A DNA stretch of 11,870 nucleotides from an uncultured Coriobacteriaceae bacterium (GCA_900550055.1 URQU01000051.1:1-11870); one strand, 5' to 3'. Shown: positions 1 through 7,379, numbered from the stretch's first letter. Program-made: numbers and translations. The notes: generated by a model from the letters alone, not told the origin.

Positions 1-1429
1 CGGTGCCGCACTGCCAGGTACGGCCGAGCGAGTCCTCCAGGTGGAAGTCGATCTTCGGGCCGTAGAAGGCGCCGTCGCCCTCGTTGAGCTCGTAATCCAT
101 GCCAAGCTCCGCCAGAGCCGTCTTCAGGCCGTTCTCCGCAGCCTCCCAGTCCTCATCGGAGCCCATGGAGTCGTCGGGGCGGGTGGAAAGCTCCACATGG
201 TACTTGAAGCCGAACTGCTGGTACACCGAGTCGATAAGGCGCACGACGCCGACGATCTCGTCGGTGAGCTGGTCGGGGCGCACGAACAGGTGCGCATCGT
301 CCTGGTTGAAGCAGCGCACGCGGAACAGGCCGTGCAGGGCGCCGCGCATCTCGTGGCGGTGCACCGTGCCGATCTCGCCGGCGCGGATGGGCAGGTCGCG
401 ATAGCTGCGCGGCTGGGAGGCGTACACGAGCACGCCGCCGGGGCAGTTCATCGGCTTGATGCAATACTCTTCATCGTCGATGACGGTGGAGTACATGTTG
501 TCCTTGTAGTGGTCCCAGTGGCCCGAGGTCTTCCACAGCTGCTTGTTCATGATCATGGGCGTGGAGATCTCGACGTAGCCGGCCTTGCGATGGATCTCGC
601 GCCAGTAGTCGAGCAGCGTGTTCTTGAGCACCATGCCGTTGGGCAGGAAGAACGGGAAGCCCGGGGCCTCCTCGCGCATCATGAACAGGTCCATCTCGCG
701 GCCGATCTTGCGGTGGTCGCGCTTCTCGGCCTCTTCGAGGTTGTGCAGATACTCGTCAAGCTCGGCCTTCTTGAAGAACGCCGTGCCGTAGAGGCGCTGC
801 AGCTGCTCGCGGCTTGCGTCGGCACGCCAATAGGCGCCTGCCAGCTTCATGAGCTTGATGGCGCCGATTTTGCCGGCAGACGGGATGTGCGGGCCGGAGC
901 ACAGATCGACGAAGGAGCCGTGACGGTAGATGGTGATCTGCTCGTCGGCGAGGTCGTCGATGTGCTCGAGCTTGAAGCGCTGGTCGGCGAAGATCTGCTT
1001 CGCCTGCTCGATGGTGACCACCTCGCGGACGAAGGGCTCGTTGGCCTTGATGATCTGCTGCATCTTCTTCTCGATGGCGCCGAAGTCGTCGGAGGAGATG
1101 TTCTCGGGCAGCAGGAAGTCGTAGAAGTAGCCGTCATCGGTTGCAGGGCCGAAGGCGATCTGCGTGCCGGGGAACAGCTCCTGCACGGCCTCGGCCATGA
1201 TATGGGCGCAGGAATGGCGCAGGATATGCAGCGCCTCGGGGCTTTTCGCCGTGATGATCTCGACGGCGGCGCCATCGTGGACGGGGGTGGTCAGGTCGAC
1301 GAGCTTGCCGTCGATCTTACCGGCAAGCGCGGCCTTCGCAAGGCCCGCGCCGATGGAAGCCGCCACGTCGGCGATGGTTGCCCCGGCGTCCAGCGTTTTC
1401 TTCGAGCCGTCGGGCAAAACGATTTCCAT
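1..1429 (-). CDS. thrS: Threonyl-tRNA synthetase, N-terminal 476 residues (3' end outside window)
   Basis: Charges tRNA-Thr with threonine in the cytoplasm. The visible 476 residues (bacterial enzymes are about 640) read in domain order: TGS domain (about 1-62); the editing domain with HSCAH at 72-76 and CSGPH at 177-181, the metal-site pattern that clears mischarged Ser-tRNA; then the class II catalytic core from about 240. The core shows MNCPGG (zinc ligand Cys329), the motif 2 region GTVHRHE followed by ALHGLFRVR, and QDDAH (zinc ligand His380). The frame breaks off at TWQCGT, so the third zinc histidine, motif 3 and the anticodon-binding domain are off the left edge. The ATG is preceded by AAAGGAA at 8-base spacing, and the first codons MEIVLPDGS fit the start of a TGS domain. 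No T-box leader is present. The gene has its own promoter and is separated from the upstream minus-strand gene by a terminator. Confidence 0.98.
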   Translation of the reverse strand, partial: MEIVLPDGSKKTLDAGATIADVAASIGAGLAKAALAGKIDGKLVDLTTPVHDGAAVEIITAKSPEALHILRHSCAHIMAEAVQELFPGTQIAFGPATDDGYFYDFLLPENISSDDFGAIEKKMQQIIKANEPFVREVVTIEQAKQIFADQRFKLEHIDDLADEQITIYRHGSFVDLCSGPHIPSAGKIGAIKLMKLAGAYWRADASREQLQRLYGTAFFKKAELDEYLHNLEEAEKRDHRKIGREMDLFMMREEAPGFPFFLPNGMVLKNTLLDYWREIHRKAGYVEISTPMIMNKQLWKTSGHWDHYKDNMYSTVIDDEEYCIKPMNCPGGVLVYASQPRSYRDLPIRAGEIGTVHRHEMRGALHGLFRVRCFNQDDAHLFVRPDQLTDEIVGVVRLIDSVYQQFGFKYHVELSTRPDDSMGSDEDWEAAENGLKTALAELGMDYELNEGDGAFYGPKIDFHLEDSLGRTWQCGT

Positions 1430-1487
1430 GATACGTTCCTTTCTTCAGCCGGGCAGGTGCATACCGCCTGCGCATCGGTTTTATGGG

Positions 1488-1493
1488 ATTATA
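1488..1493 (-). promoter_or_regulatory. -10 box of the thrS promoter
   Basis: Reading the minus strand there is a perfect TATAAT about 58 bases upstream of the thrS ATG, in the context TATAATCCC. No good TTGACA-like hexamer lies 16-18 bases upstream, so the -35 is weak or activator-dependent. The predicted leader is about 50 nt, too short for a T-box. Confidence 0.6.
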
Positions 1494-1499
1494 GAAAGA

Positions 1500-1524
1500 T
1501 AGCATGCAACCGCACACCATGCTA
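1500..1524. promoter_or_regulatory. Inverted repeat overlapping the thrS -35 region (possible operator)
   Basis: TAGCATG (1500-1506) and CATGCTA (1518-1524) form a perfect 7-base dyad with an 11-base spacer. It sits immediately upstream of the thrS -10 box, covering where a -35 would be. Position and symmetry suggest a protein-binding site; no binding protein can be named. Confidence 0.4.
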
Positions 1525-1634
1525 GCGCATAGACCGGCGAATCCCAAATGAAGGTCCGCCGCATGCATAGGAGCTTCACGCGCCGCCTGCGCGGCATCCA
1601 CGCCAAGCCCCCAACGGCCGCGGTCGTGCGCCGC

Positions 1635-1669
1635 AAAATGAAAACGAGCCGTCCGATCGGACGGCTCGT
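1635..1669 (-). terminator. Rho-independent terminator of the double-zinc-ribbon gene
   Basis: CGAGCCGTCCG and CGGACGGCTCG (1645-1668, extended by an A-T pair to 1644-1669) form a perfect stem. On the minus strand it is followed by TTTTCATTTT (1644-1635). It lies 20 bases beyond the stop codon at 1690 and isolates thrS from the upstream gene. On the plus strand no T tract follows, so it acts in one direction. Confidence 0.9.
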
Positions 1670-1689
1670 GCGCACGACAAGGGTTCGGT

Positions 1690-2205
1690 CTATTCCTCGG
1701 GACGCGCCGGACGTTGCGAGCGCGCCGGACGCGGGGCTGCCTGGGGCTGCGGGGCGCGGCGAGCCGCCTGACGCTGGCCGCCGACCGGGCTTGCGCAGTA
1801 CGGGCACACGGTCCATGCCGGCTCAAGGGCATGGCCGCAATGGCCGCACAGGTTCTTCAGGCGCTGATGGCAGTTCGGGCACAGCACGTAATCGGACTCC
1901 ACGGGGTAGCCGCAGTTGGCGCACTCGCCATAGTGCATGAGCTGACGCTGCTTGAGCGCAACCTCGAGCTCCTGCTCGTCGCGGTCGATCTGCAGCAGGG
2001 GCGGGCGCAGCAGGCAGTACGCGATAACGCCCACCAGCGGAACGAGGGCGACGATGCCCCACACGTACCAATAGCTGCCACGAAGATACGCATCGCGCGC
2101 AACCCACACGATGGACAGGATGTACAAGATGGCAAGCAGCACGACCACGACGGAAAACGCCGCTTGGATCTCAGGCGTGATCAGCTGCGAAAGCAGTTCG
2201 CTCAT
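1690..2205 (-). CDS. Small membrane protein with PLDc_N-like segment and double zinc ribbon
   Basis: A 171-residue protein of unknown function. Two membrane segments (about 13-35 and 48-67) with the charged turn RDAYLRGSYW between them and a following PLVGVIAYCLLRPP resemble the PLDc_N two-helix module. A cytoplasmic tail then carries a double zinc ribbon: CxxC pairs at C95/C98 with C109/C112, and C120/C123 with C134/C137. The last 30 residues are rich in Arg, Pro, Gln and Ala and probably disordered. The ATG at 2205 was chosen because the membrane module starts right after it and GGGGA lies 6 bases upstream; an in-frame ATG at 2280 would add 25 residues with no domain. Single-gene unit with its own promoter and terminator. 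Zinc binding is likely from the cysteine pattern. A role in protein-protein or nucleic acid contacts at the membrane is only a guess. Confidence 0.85.
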   Translation of the reverse strand: MSELLSQLITPEIQAAFSVVVVLLAILYILSIVWVARDAYLRGSYWYVWGIVALVPLVGVIAYCLLRPPLLQIDRDEQELEVALKQRQLMHYGECANCGYPVESDYVLCPNCHQRLKNLCGHCGHALEPAWTVCPYCASPVGGQRQAARRAPQPQAAPRPARSQRPARPEE

Positions 2206-2294
2206 AATGTCCCCATTCTTTCCTTTGATCGGCGCTTCGGCCGCTACGCCAGTGCGAACGCTTATGGTCCCCATTAGCACATATACGATGCGGG

Positions 2295-2300
2295 ATTATA
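2295..2300 (-). promoter_or_regulatory. Extended -10 box upstream of the zinc-ribbon gene
   Basis: On the minus strand the sequence reads TTTGATATAATCCC: a perfect TATAAT preceded directly by TGA, the extended -10 (TGn) arrangement, which can replace a weak -35. It lies 90 bases upstream of the ATG at 2205. The same TATAATCCC string occurs upstream of thrS. Confidence 0.6.
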
Positions 2301-2419
2301 TCAAACCAGGCAGAACAAGGGCGTTTTGCCAACTAATTTCCGCAACCAGGGTCAAGCCACACACGAACAGGGTCGGTCAGATGCCGAAAATACCGTCTGT
2401 TCGGCGAATCGGAAAATCC

Positions 2420-2761
2420 CTACACCGCGCCCGGGGCGAAGCAGAACGCCAGCAACGCATAGCTGGCGCAACCGGCAAGGGCGCACCACAGCAGGGACTT
2501 CGTCTTGCGCGCGACCACGACCACCACCGCTGCGGCGGCAAGCGGCATGGCGGCAGGCCACACGCCCGCATCGAACATGCCGGGCGAAAGCAGGTCGTTG
2601 GCAACGAGCGCGGCGAACGCCGCGGGCGGGATGAACCCGAGCGCGCGAGCCAGGCCCTCCGGGAGCTGACGGCCCTTCAGCACGAACAGCGGCAGGCAAC
2701 GGCACAGCAGCATGGTGACCAGGCACGTGGCGAAGACGATGAAGAAGTCGTTCATGCTCAT
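2420..2761 (-). CDS. azlD: AzlD-type branched-chain amino acid export subunit
   Basis: The 113-residue small partner of AzlC. AzlC/AzlD (BrnF/BrnE) pairs form an inner-membrane exporter of branched-chain and related amino acids. The protein is almost entirely hydrophobic, with four probable helices. It carries the AzlD pattern of an Arg-x-Leu-Pro segment after the first helix (RCLPLFVLKG, 21-30), then ARALGFIPPAAFAALV (39-54). Its ATG overlaps the azlC stop as ATGA (2758-2761), so the pair is probably translationally coupled; a second Met is at codon 3. Length is normal for the family. No convincing terminator follows: the next 100 bases contain only a 6-bp stem without a T run. Confidence 0.9.
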   Translation of the reverse strand: MSMNDFFIVFATCLVTMLLCRCLPLFVLKGRQLPEGLARALGFIPPAAFAALVANDLLSPGMFDAGVWPAAMPLAAAAVVVVVARKTKSLLWCALAGCASYALLAFCFAPGAV

Positions 2762-3510
2762 CGCGCATCATCCCCTTCCCCGGCGGCCTTCGCGATCTTC
2801 TCCTCGAGCGCGGCGTCCTCGGCCCTGCGGCCGCGGCGCACCTGCGAGGCGAGCATAGCGGCGACCACGCCCAAGATGGCGCCGACCAGGATGGCGGGGC
2901 CTGCAAGCCCGACGGCCTTGCACGTGAACACGCCCACGATGGCCACCACGGCGGCGACCACGTTCTCGAACGTGATGTTCTGCGTGACCAACAAGCAGAT
3001 GAAGATACTGGTCATGGCGAAGCTGGCGATGGCGAGCGGGATGCCGAGCGCGCCTCCGATGAGCACGCCGGCAACGTTGGACAATGTCCAGGAGGTGCAC
3101 GAGCAGATGTTGACGATGGTTGCGCGCGGCACGTTCCAGGTTCCCGTGGCGAAGTTGGACATGTTCACGCCGAAACTTTCATCGGTGACCGTGGCGGAGA
3201 ACAAAAACGACAGGCGCTTGGGCTCCTTGGCGCACATGGGCGCAAAAGACGCCGAATACAGCATCTGACGCGTGTTCACGAGCGACACGCTGGCGATGAT
3301 GGAGGCCAGGGGGCTTCCCGCAAGCCACATGTTGGGGATCATGAACTGACCCGCGCCGGAATAGAACATGCATGAAAGGAAGAACACCTGCAAGGCGTTC
3401 ATGCCGATGGAGTCTTCCAATATGCCGCAGGGGATGCCGATGGCCACATAGCCGAGCATGATGGGAATGGCGGCCTGCACCGCCGGCTGTATGTCGCTTC
3501 TCTGTATCAT
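2758..3510 (-). CDS. azlC: AzlC-type branched-chain amino acid permease/exporter
   Basis: A 250-residue multi-span membrane protein and the large subunit of the AzlCD exporter. Family hallmarks are visible: a glycine-rich first helix region (GYVAIGIPCGILEDSIG, 20-36), the SGAGQFM segment (51-57) matching the AzlC pattern AGAxQF, and SLVNTRQMLYSASFAP (76-91) matching the VNxRhxLYg motif. Several further hydrophobic helices follow, then a short charged cytoplasmic tail (RRGRRAEDAALEEKIAKA). The ATG at 3510 is chosen because the family's N-terminus begins just after it. The frame is open for another 34 codons upstream (to 3612), but that stretch is not AzlC-like. No Shine-Dalgarno sequence precedes the ATG, and a TATAAT lies only 10-15 bases upstream, so the mRNA is probably leaderless. 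First gene of a two-gene operon with azlD. Confidence 0.94.
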   Translation of the reverse strand: MIQRSDIQPAVQAAIPIMLGYVAIGIPCGILEDSIGMNALQVFFLSCMFYSGAGQFMIPNMWLAGSPLASIIASVSLVNTRQMLYSASFAPMCAKEPKRLSFLFSATVTDESFGVNMSNFATGTWNVPRATIVNICSCTSWTLSNVAGVLIGGALGIPLAIASFAMTSIFICLLVTQNITFENVVAAVVAIVGVFTCKAVGLAGPAILVGAILGVVAAMLASQVRRGRRAEDAALEEKIAKAAGEGDDAR

Positions 3511-3519
3511 AGCCGCATG

Positions 3520-3542
3520 ATTATAGCCCGAAGAGAATCGGG
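3520..3542 (-). promoter_or_regulatory. azlC promoter: -10 box with an inverted repeat in the spacer
   Basis: On the minus strand a perfect TATAAT occupies 3525-3520. Transcription would start around 3511-3515, within a few bases of the ATG at 3510. Just upstream, CCCGA (3527-3531) and TCGGG (3538-3542) form a 5-base dyad with a 6-base spacer, inside the region between -10 and -35, a classic repressor position. The hexamer at 17-base spacing, TGTTTT, is a poor -35. Confidence 0.5.
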
Positions 3543-3556
3543 AAAACAGGGTTGCT

Positions 3557-3568
3557 TTTCGCGCGAAA
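3557..3568. promoter_or_regulatory. 12-bp palindrome upstream of the azlC promoter
   Basis: TTTCGCGCGAAA is a perfect 12-base palindrome about 45-55 bases upstream of the predicted azlC transcription start, the usual place for an activator such as an Lrp- or LysR-type protein. It sits between the dgt stop (3614) and azlC. Proposed only from symmetry and position. Confidence 0.35.
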
Positions 3569-3613
3569 GAGGGGTGGCGACACAGCCCGGCGGACGGCGG
3601 TGCGGGCACCACC

Positions 3614-4657
3614 CTACCGCATGAAATCCCGCGGCACGAACAGGCGCTTGAAGGTAGCCGTGGCGTAACGGTCGGTCATGCCGGCGATATAGTCGGTGAC
3701 GGCCTGCAGGTCATCGCCCTCGGCGATGGCGCGGTACTCCTCGGGAACCTCCTCGATGTTGTCGACGTAATAGTCGAACAGCTGCGACACCAGATGTTTG
3801 GCCTTGTTCACTTCCAACAGCACCTGGGGCGCGGTGTAGACGTTGGCGAACAGGAAGCTTCGCAGCTCGTTCATGGCATCCCATACCGGCTGCGACAGCG
3901 CGATATCGTCGAGCGCGGCGGAGGTTTGCACCATGTCGCGCACCAAAAGCTCGATGCGGCTGGAATGATCGACGCCGAGAACCTCGTGCGTGCTTGCGGG
4001 CAGCGCATCCTCGGTGAGCAGGCCGGCGCGGATGGCGTCGTCGATATCGTGGTTGACGTAGGCGATGCGGTCGGCGGTGGCCACGATGCGGCCTTCGAGC
4101 GTTTCCGAACGGATGGCTCCGGTATGATGCAGGATGCCGTCGCGCACCTCGGCGGTAAGGTTGAGGCCCCGACCGTCGTTCTCGATGCGCTCGACCACGC
4201 GAAGGCTTTGCTCGTTGTGACGATATTGGGCGGCAACCTGGGCAGACGCGACATCGATGCCGCGGCGGCGGGCCAAACACCCCGCCAAGGCGGCCTCGCC
4301 GGTATGGCCGAACGGGGTGTGCCCCAGATCATGGCCGAGCGAGATGGCCTCTGCCAAGTCCTCATTGAGCCCGAGCGCACGGGCGATGGTGCGCGCAATC
4401 TGGGCAACTTCCAAGGTATGGGTCAGACGCGTGCGGAAATGATCGCCTTCAGCTGCCAAGAACACCTGGGTCTTGTGCGACAGGCGGCGGAAGCTTTTGC
4501 AATGCAAGATCTTATCACGGTCGCGCTGGAACTCGGTGCGCAGGAAATCCGGCTCGCCCGAGCGCGCGCGACCCTCGGATTCGTCGGACTTCGCCGCATC
4601 CGAGCTTAGAAGCGCATGCTCGCGCAGCTGCTGGTCCTCACGATGGACGATATTCAT
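3614..4657 (-). CDS. dgt: dGTP triphosphohydrolase-like HD-domain protein
   Basis: A 347-residue cytoplasmic HD-superfamily phosphohydrolase expected to split dNTPs (typically dGTP) into deoxynucleoside and triphosphate, controlling nucleotide pools. The N-terminal half carries the family signature FQRDRDKILHCKSFRRLSHK (43-62) and the metal site: His80 in RTRLTHTLEV, His109-Asp110 in GHDLGHTPFGHTGE, and an Asp in the VNHDIDDA stretch (probably Asp204). RHNEQSLRV (146-154) is also typical of the dGTPase-like group. Length fits the shorter dGTPase-like proteins rather than the ~500-residue E. coli Dgt, so substrate preference is uncertain. The ATG has an excellent ribosome binding site, AGGAGGGG, 5 bases upstream. 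A possible -10 (TATACT, 4701-4696) lacks a recognisable -35. The gene is divergent from the MarR-type gene, and 103 bp separate it from azlC, which has its own promoter. Confidence 0.94.
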   Translation of the reverse strand: MNIVHREDQQLREHALLSSDAAKSDESEGRARSGEPDFLRTEFQRDRDKILHCKSFRRLSHKTQVFLAAEGDHFRTRLTHTLEVAQIARTIARALGLNEDLAEAISLGHDLGHTPFGHTGEAALAGCLARRRGIDVASAQVAAQYRHNEQSLRVVERIENDGRGLNLTAEVRDGILHHTGAIRSETLEGRIVATADRIAYVNHDIDDAIRAGLLTEDALPASTHEVLGVDHSSRIELLVRDMVQTSAALDDIALSQPVWDAMNELRSFLFANVYTAPQVLLEVNKAKHLVSQLFDYYVDNIEEVPEEYRAIAEGDDLQAVTDYIAGMTDRYATATFKRLFVPRDFMR

Positions 4658-4870
4658 GGCAACCCCTCCTGACCTTGGTTTTCAGGCTCATCGCCAGTAT
4701 ACCGCGCAAATGCGCGCCCCGCCGCGCGACCCGGCCTGAACGGCGCACGGGCGCGATCGGCGTGAAGTTATGGAAAGGTTGACGCGCGCATGAAACGAAT
4801 ACGCCACAGGCGGGGAGAAAGAAGTATCATGGTTCACTAATGCAACGATTTGATGACACGAAAGGCCGTC

Positions 4871-5821
4871 ATGAGCAATACCTCATCCGAACACCGCCAA
4901 CCCAAGAAGTATCTTCTTGATTCAACGTTTTTCGTGGCGTTCGAGCTTGCCCATGAGGGCTTGAAGGAAGGCCTTCGCGAGGCCAGCTGCCTGAATTGCA
5001 CGCAATATCGCGTGCTCATCAAGCTTGCCGCCGCCGAACCCGAGCCCATCGGTCAAAAGGACCTGGGCATCATGCTGGACTTGAAACCTAATGTGATCAC
5101 CCATGCCGTGAACACGCTGGAAGATGCCGGCTTCGTGGAGCGCATCCACACGCCAGGGCGGCGAGGTAGCCGCGTGAAGGTGCTTGAGGCAGGCATCAAG
5201 CACATAGAGCAAGCAAACCCCGCCATCATCGCCCAGCTCTACCGCATATTCCCCACGCAAACCGCGCCGTTCCGCTCGATCTGCGAGGCGGCCGTCATGG
5301 CCGGCGCCACCATCGAGCCTCCGCTTTCCCGCGAGATGTCGCGCAAGTTCTTCGCCTCCCGAGCGCTTGCTTCCTTCGAGGTGCTGCGCAAGCGAATCGA
5401 GAAAGCCTTGGAAGAGTCCTGCGATGGCGCCACCTTCAGCGAATGCCGCGTGCTGCAGCGCCTAGGCGAAGTGGGCCACCCCATGCGCATCGTGGACCTG
5501 GCGCGTCAGCTGAAGCTCACAAGCGCAACGGCCGTTCGCGCGACCGACCGTCTGGCCGAGCGCGGCTGGGTGGAGCGCATGAGCGCGCCCGACGACCGCA
5601 AAGCCGTGTACGTGGCATGCACCGACGAAGGGCGGCGCATGCAGGACATCGTGCTCGCGGGCGTGGACCGCATCGCCACGCAGTACCTGTGGAGCCGCCT
5701 TGCCCCCGACAAGTGCCGCGACATCGCCATGGCGGGCCATGTGGTGATGGCGGACCTGCAGCAACGCGAGGAAGAGAAGCGTTTGAGCACCCTCGCGCAG
5801 CTGCGGCCCATCGACCGTTAA
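4871..5821 (+). CDS. Tandem (two-domain) MarR-family transcriptional regulator
   Basis: A 316-residue protein containing two MarR winged-helix units in one chain, where ordinary MarR proteins are about 140-170 residues and work as dimers. Unit 1 spans roughly 20-130: TQYRVLIKLA, recognition region LGIMLDLKPNVITHAVNTLE, then a divergent wing TPGRRGSRVKVLEAG. Unit 2 spans about 165-300: FSECRVLQRLGE, LARQLKLTSATAVRATDRL, and a canonical wing SAPDDRKAVYVACTDEG with the DxR element. The fusion probably makes an internal pseudo-dimer able to read an asymmetric site. The ATG at 4871 is chosen because AAAGG sits about 6 bases upstream; in-frame TTG (4850) and ATG (4853) codons lack a ribosome binding site. 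The gene ends 11 bases from the stop of the convergent LuxR-type gene and is divergent from dgt. Its target cannot be deduced; the neighbouring reductase module is a reasonable candidate. Confidence 0.9.
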   Translation: MSNTSSEHRQPKKYLLDSTFFVAFELAHEGLKEGLREASCLNCTQYRVLIKLAAAEPEPIGQKDLGIMLDLKPNVITHAVNTLEDAGFVERIHTPGRRGSRVKVLEAGIKHIEQANPAIIAQLYRIFPTQTAPFRSICEAAVMAGATIEPPLSREMSRKFFASRALASFEVLRKRIEKALEESCDGATFSECRVLQRLGEVGHPMRIVDLARQLKLTSATAVRATDRLAERGWVERMSAPDDRKAVYVACTDEGRRMQDIVLAGVDRIATQYLWSRLAPDKCRDIAMAGHVVMADLQQREEEKRLSTLAQLRPIDR

Positions 5822-5832
5822 GCCAGCGCCGA

Positions 5833-7360
5833 TCAGGCGTGCTTGCCAGCAGCGAGCTCTTCGACCGGAGCTTCCGCGTTGCTTTGCAGCCCATCGATGC
5901 CGATCAGGTCGAACAGCTCCTCACGCGAATGGATATCGAACTTCTGATACACATGGCGCACATGCGCTTTCGCGGTACCGTTGGCGATGAACAGCTCGTG
6001 CTCGATCTGCCCGACGGTTTTTCGTTGTGCCAGAAGCATGAGCACCTCGGTCTCACGCGACGTCAACCCGAACCGCTTCGCTAAAAGCTCGCAGCGATCC
6101 ACGATCTCCTGCTTGCGCACGGCCTGGCCATCAGCCCCTGAGCCATCGAAAAACGACGCCCCCCATTTATTGGACAGTTCCTTTTGAGATAGCAGCACGA
6201 ACGTCCCCATGATCACGGCGACGATAGCTATGCCGATGGCGATGGTGGTGCCGTGCACACCGCCGACATCGATCATCGACCCGTATTCGTATACGCACCG
6301 GCCAAGAAACATGAACACCAGGCGAAGGCTGCGCTCCAAACCGAACAGCCATATCGCCGACACGCCGTAGCGATAGCACAGGTTCGAGCACAACACCATG
6401 ATCAGGATGGTAAACGCGGTGTAGCCACCTGCCACGCAATACCCGCCGAACACATCGTCGGCAAAACCGAACACGGAAATGGAGAACAGCGCAACCACCG
6501 TCAACGGCAACGCGATGCGGCAAAGCACGTTGAAATCGAATTTGTCGCGTTGCACCAGCACGCCGATGACCACGAGCACTGCCACGATGAACGTTCCCGG
6601 CGATGAATGCGGCCCGAACGCGCCACGGTAAGCACTCGATTCGATGATGCCGTACGAAAACGCGAAGAAGCCCATGGCAACATGATCTTCCACGGCACGG
6701 AGACGCTCACCCACGTTTTCTGCGGCCGTTCGCCTTCGGGCAGCAACCCGAAAGCGCGTCGAGCGCACAACAGAGCCGCTACGGGAAGCAGCGCCGTCAT
6801 CGCAAACAACCACGGCATCTTAAAGCCCATGTACACATACACGATCAGCGCACCGAATACCAAGGATGACGCATAATACAGCGTTACACGGATGGGGTTC
6901 AAGCATCCATACAGTTCGCTGAAGATCAAGATGATCAAGCCCAGGCCCAGACCGCCGAGTACCGAACTTGCAAAGCAAAGCTCCAGCGCGAGCGACGGCA
7001 TGAAACACGACGCGAACAGCAGCACGGTTGACAGCAGCATGAAACCGCCGCAAAGGATATACACCCTGGTTCTGTTGAACAGCGGGCCTATTCTACGGGC
7101 AAGCGCCACGCACGCCAGCATCTCGACGATGGCAGTGAGATCGAAGATGTCGCGCATGGAAACGGAAAAAGCCGGGAAGCCGACGAACGACCCCACAAAG
7201 GTGATCTCTATCCAGCGCGGTACACGCCCAACCCTAGAAACGCCAACGGGATGGGCACCAGCACATCCCGCAACGAACGGCGTGCCTTCTTCTGCGCCTG
7301 ATCACCGCTTGATGGCTTCGCCTGCGCCACATTCCGCGCCGCTACATTCGAACTGTGCAA
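5833..7360 (-). pseudogene. Membrane-spanning LuxR-type regulator, disrupted by two single-base frameshifts
   Basis: Three overlapping frames on the minus strand read as one protein. Segment A (from about 7360) ends LAFLGLGVYRA and hits a TAG at 7210-7208. Segment B picks up as WIEITFVGSFVG at 7214 and runs to WKIML at 6678. Segment C continues as MGFFAFSYGIIES at 6675 to the stop at 5833. One missing base at about 7214-7216 and one at about 6676-6678 explain both breaks; the repaired product is about 509 residues. The N-terminal ~400 residues hold roughly a dozen hydrophobic segments. The C-terminus is a LuxR helix-turn-helix: FGLTSRETEVLMLLAQ, then TVGQIEHELFIANGTAKAHV. Such membrane-spanning LuxR proteins are numerous in Eggerthella-type bacteria and often control adjacent reductase genes. 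The start is uncertain; a TTG at 7360 follows GGGGGAG. Base errors in the assembly are an alternative to true decay, since the rest of each frame is well conserved in character. Confidence 0.88.
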
Positions 7361-7379
7361 AACGCTCCCCCATCACCTT

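Noticed and set aside
41..1525. 494-codon open frame on the plus strand
   Set aside because: It lies antisense to thrS, whose protein matches the synthetase throughout; the plus-strand product is a low-complexity Val/Leu/Asp/His mirror with no domain.
1430..1540. T-box riboswitch upstream of thrS
   Set aside because: The leader from the predicted start is about 50 nt, and neither a T-box sequence nor a specifier stem is visible.
2383..2405. Stem GCCGAA/TTCGGC as a terminator for azlD
   Set aside because: Only 6 bp with an 11-base loop and no T run on the minus strand.
2111..3268. 385-codon open frame on the plus strand
   Set aside because: It is antisense to the azlC-azlD pair and the promoter of the zinc-ribbon gene, has no ribosome binding site, and encodes no recognisable fold.
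3511..3612. 34-codon upstream extension of azlC
   Set aside because: The added residues are not AzlC-like, overlap the promoter and palindromes, and have no ribosome binding site.
4850..4870. Upstream TTG/ATG starts for the tandem MarR gene
   Set aside because: No ribosome binding site precedes them, while the ATG at 4871 has AAAGG at suitable spacing.
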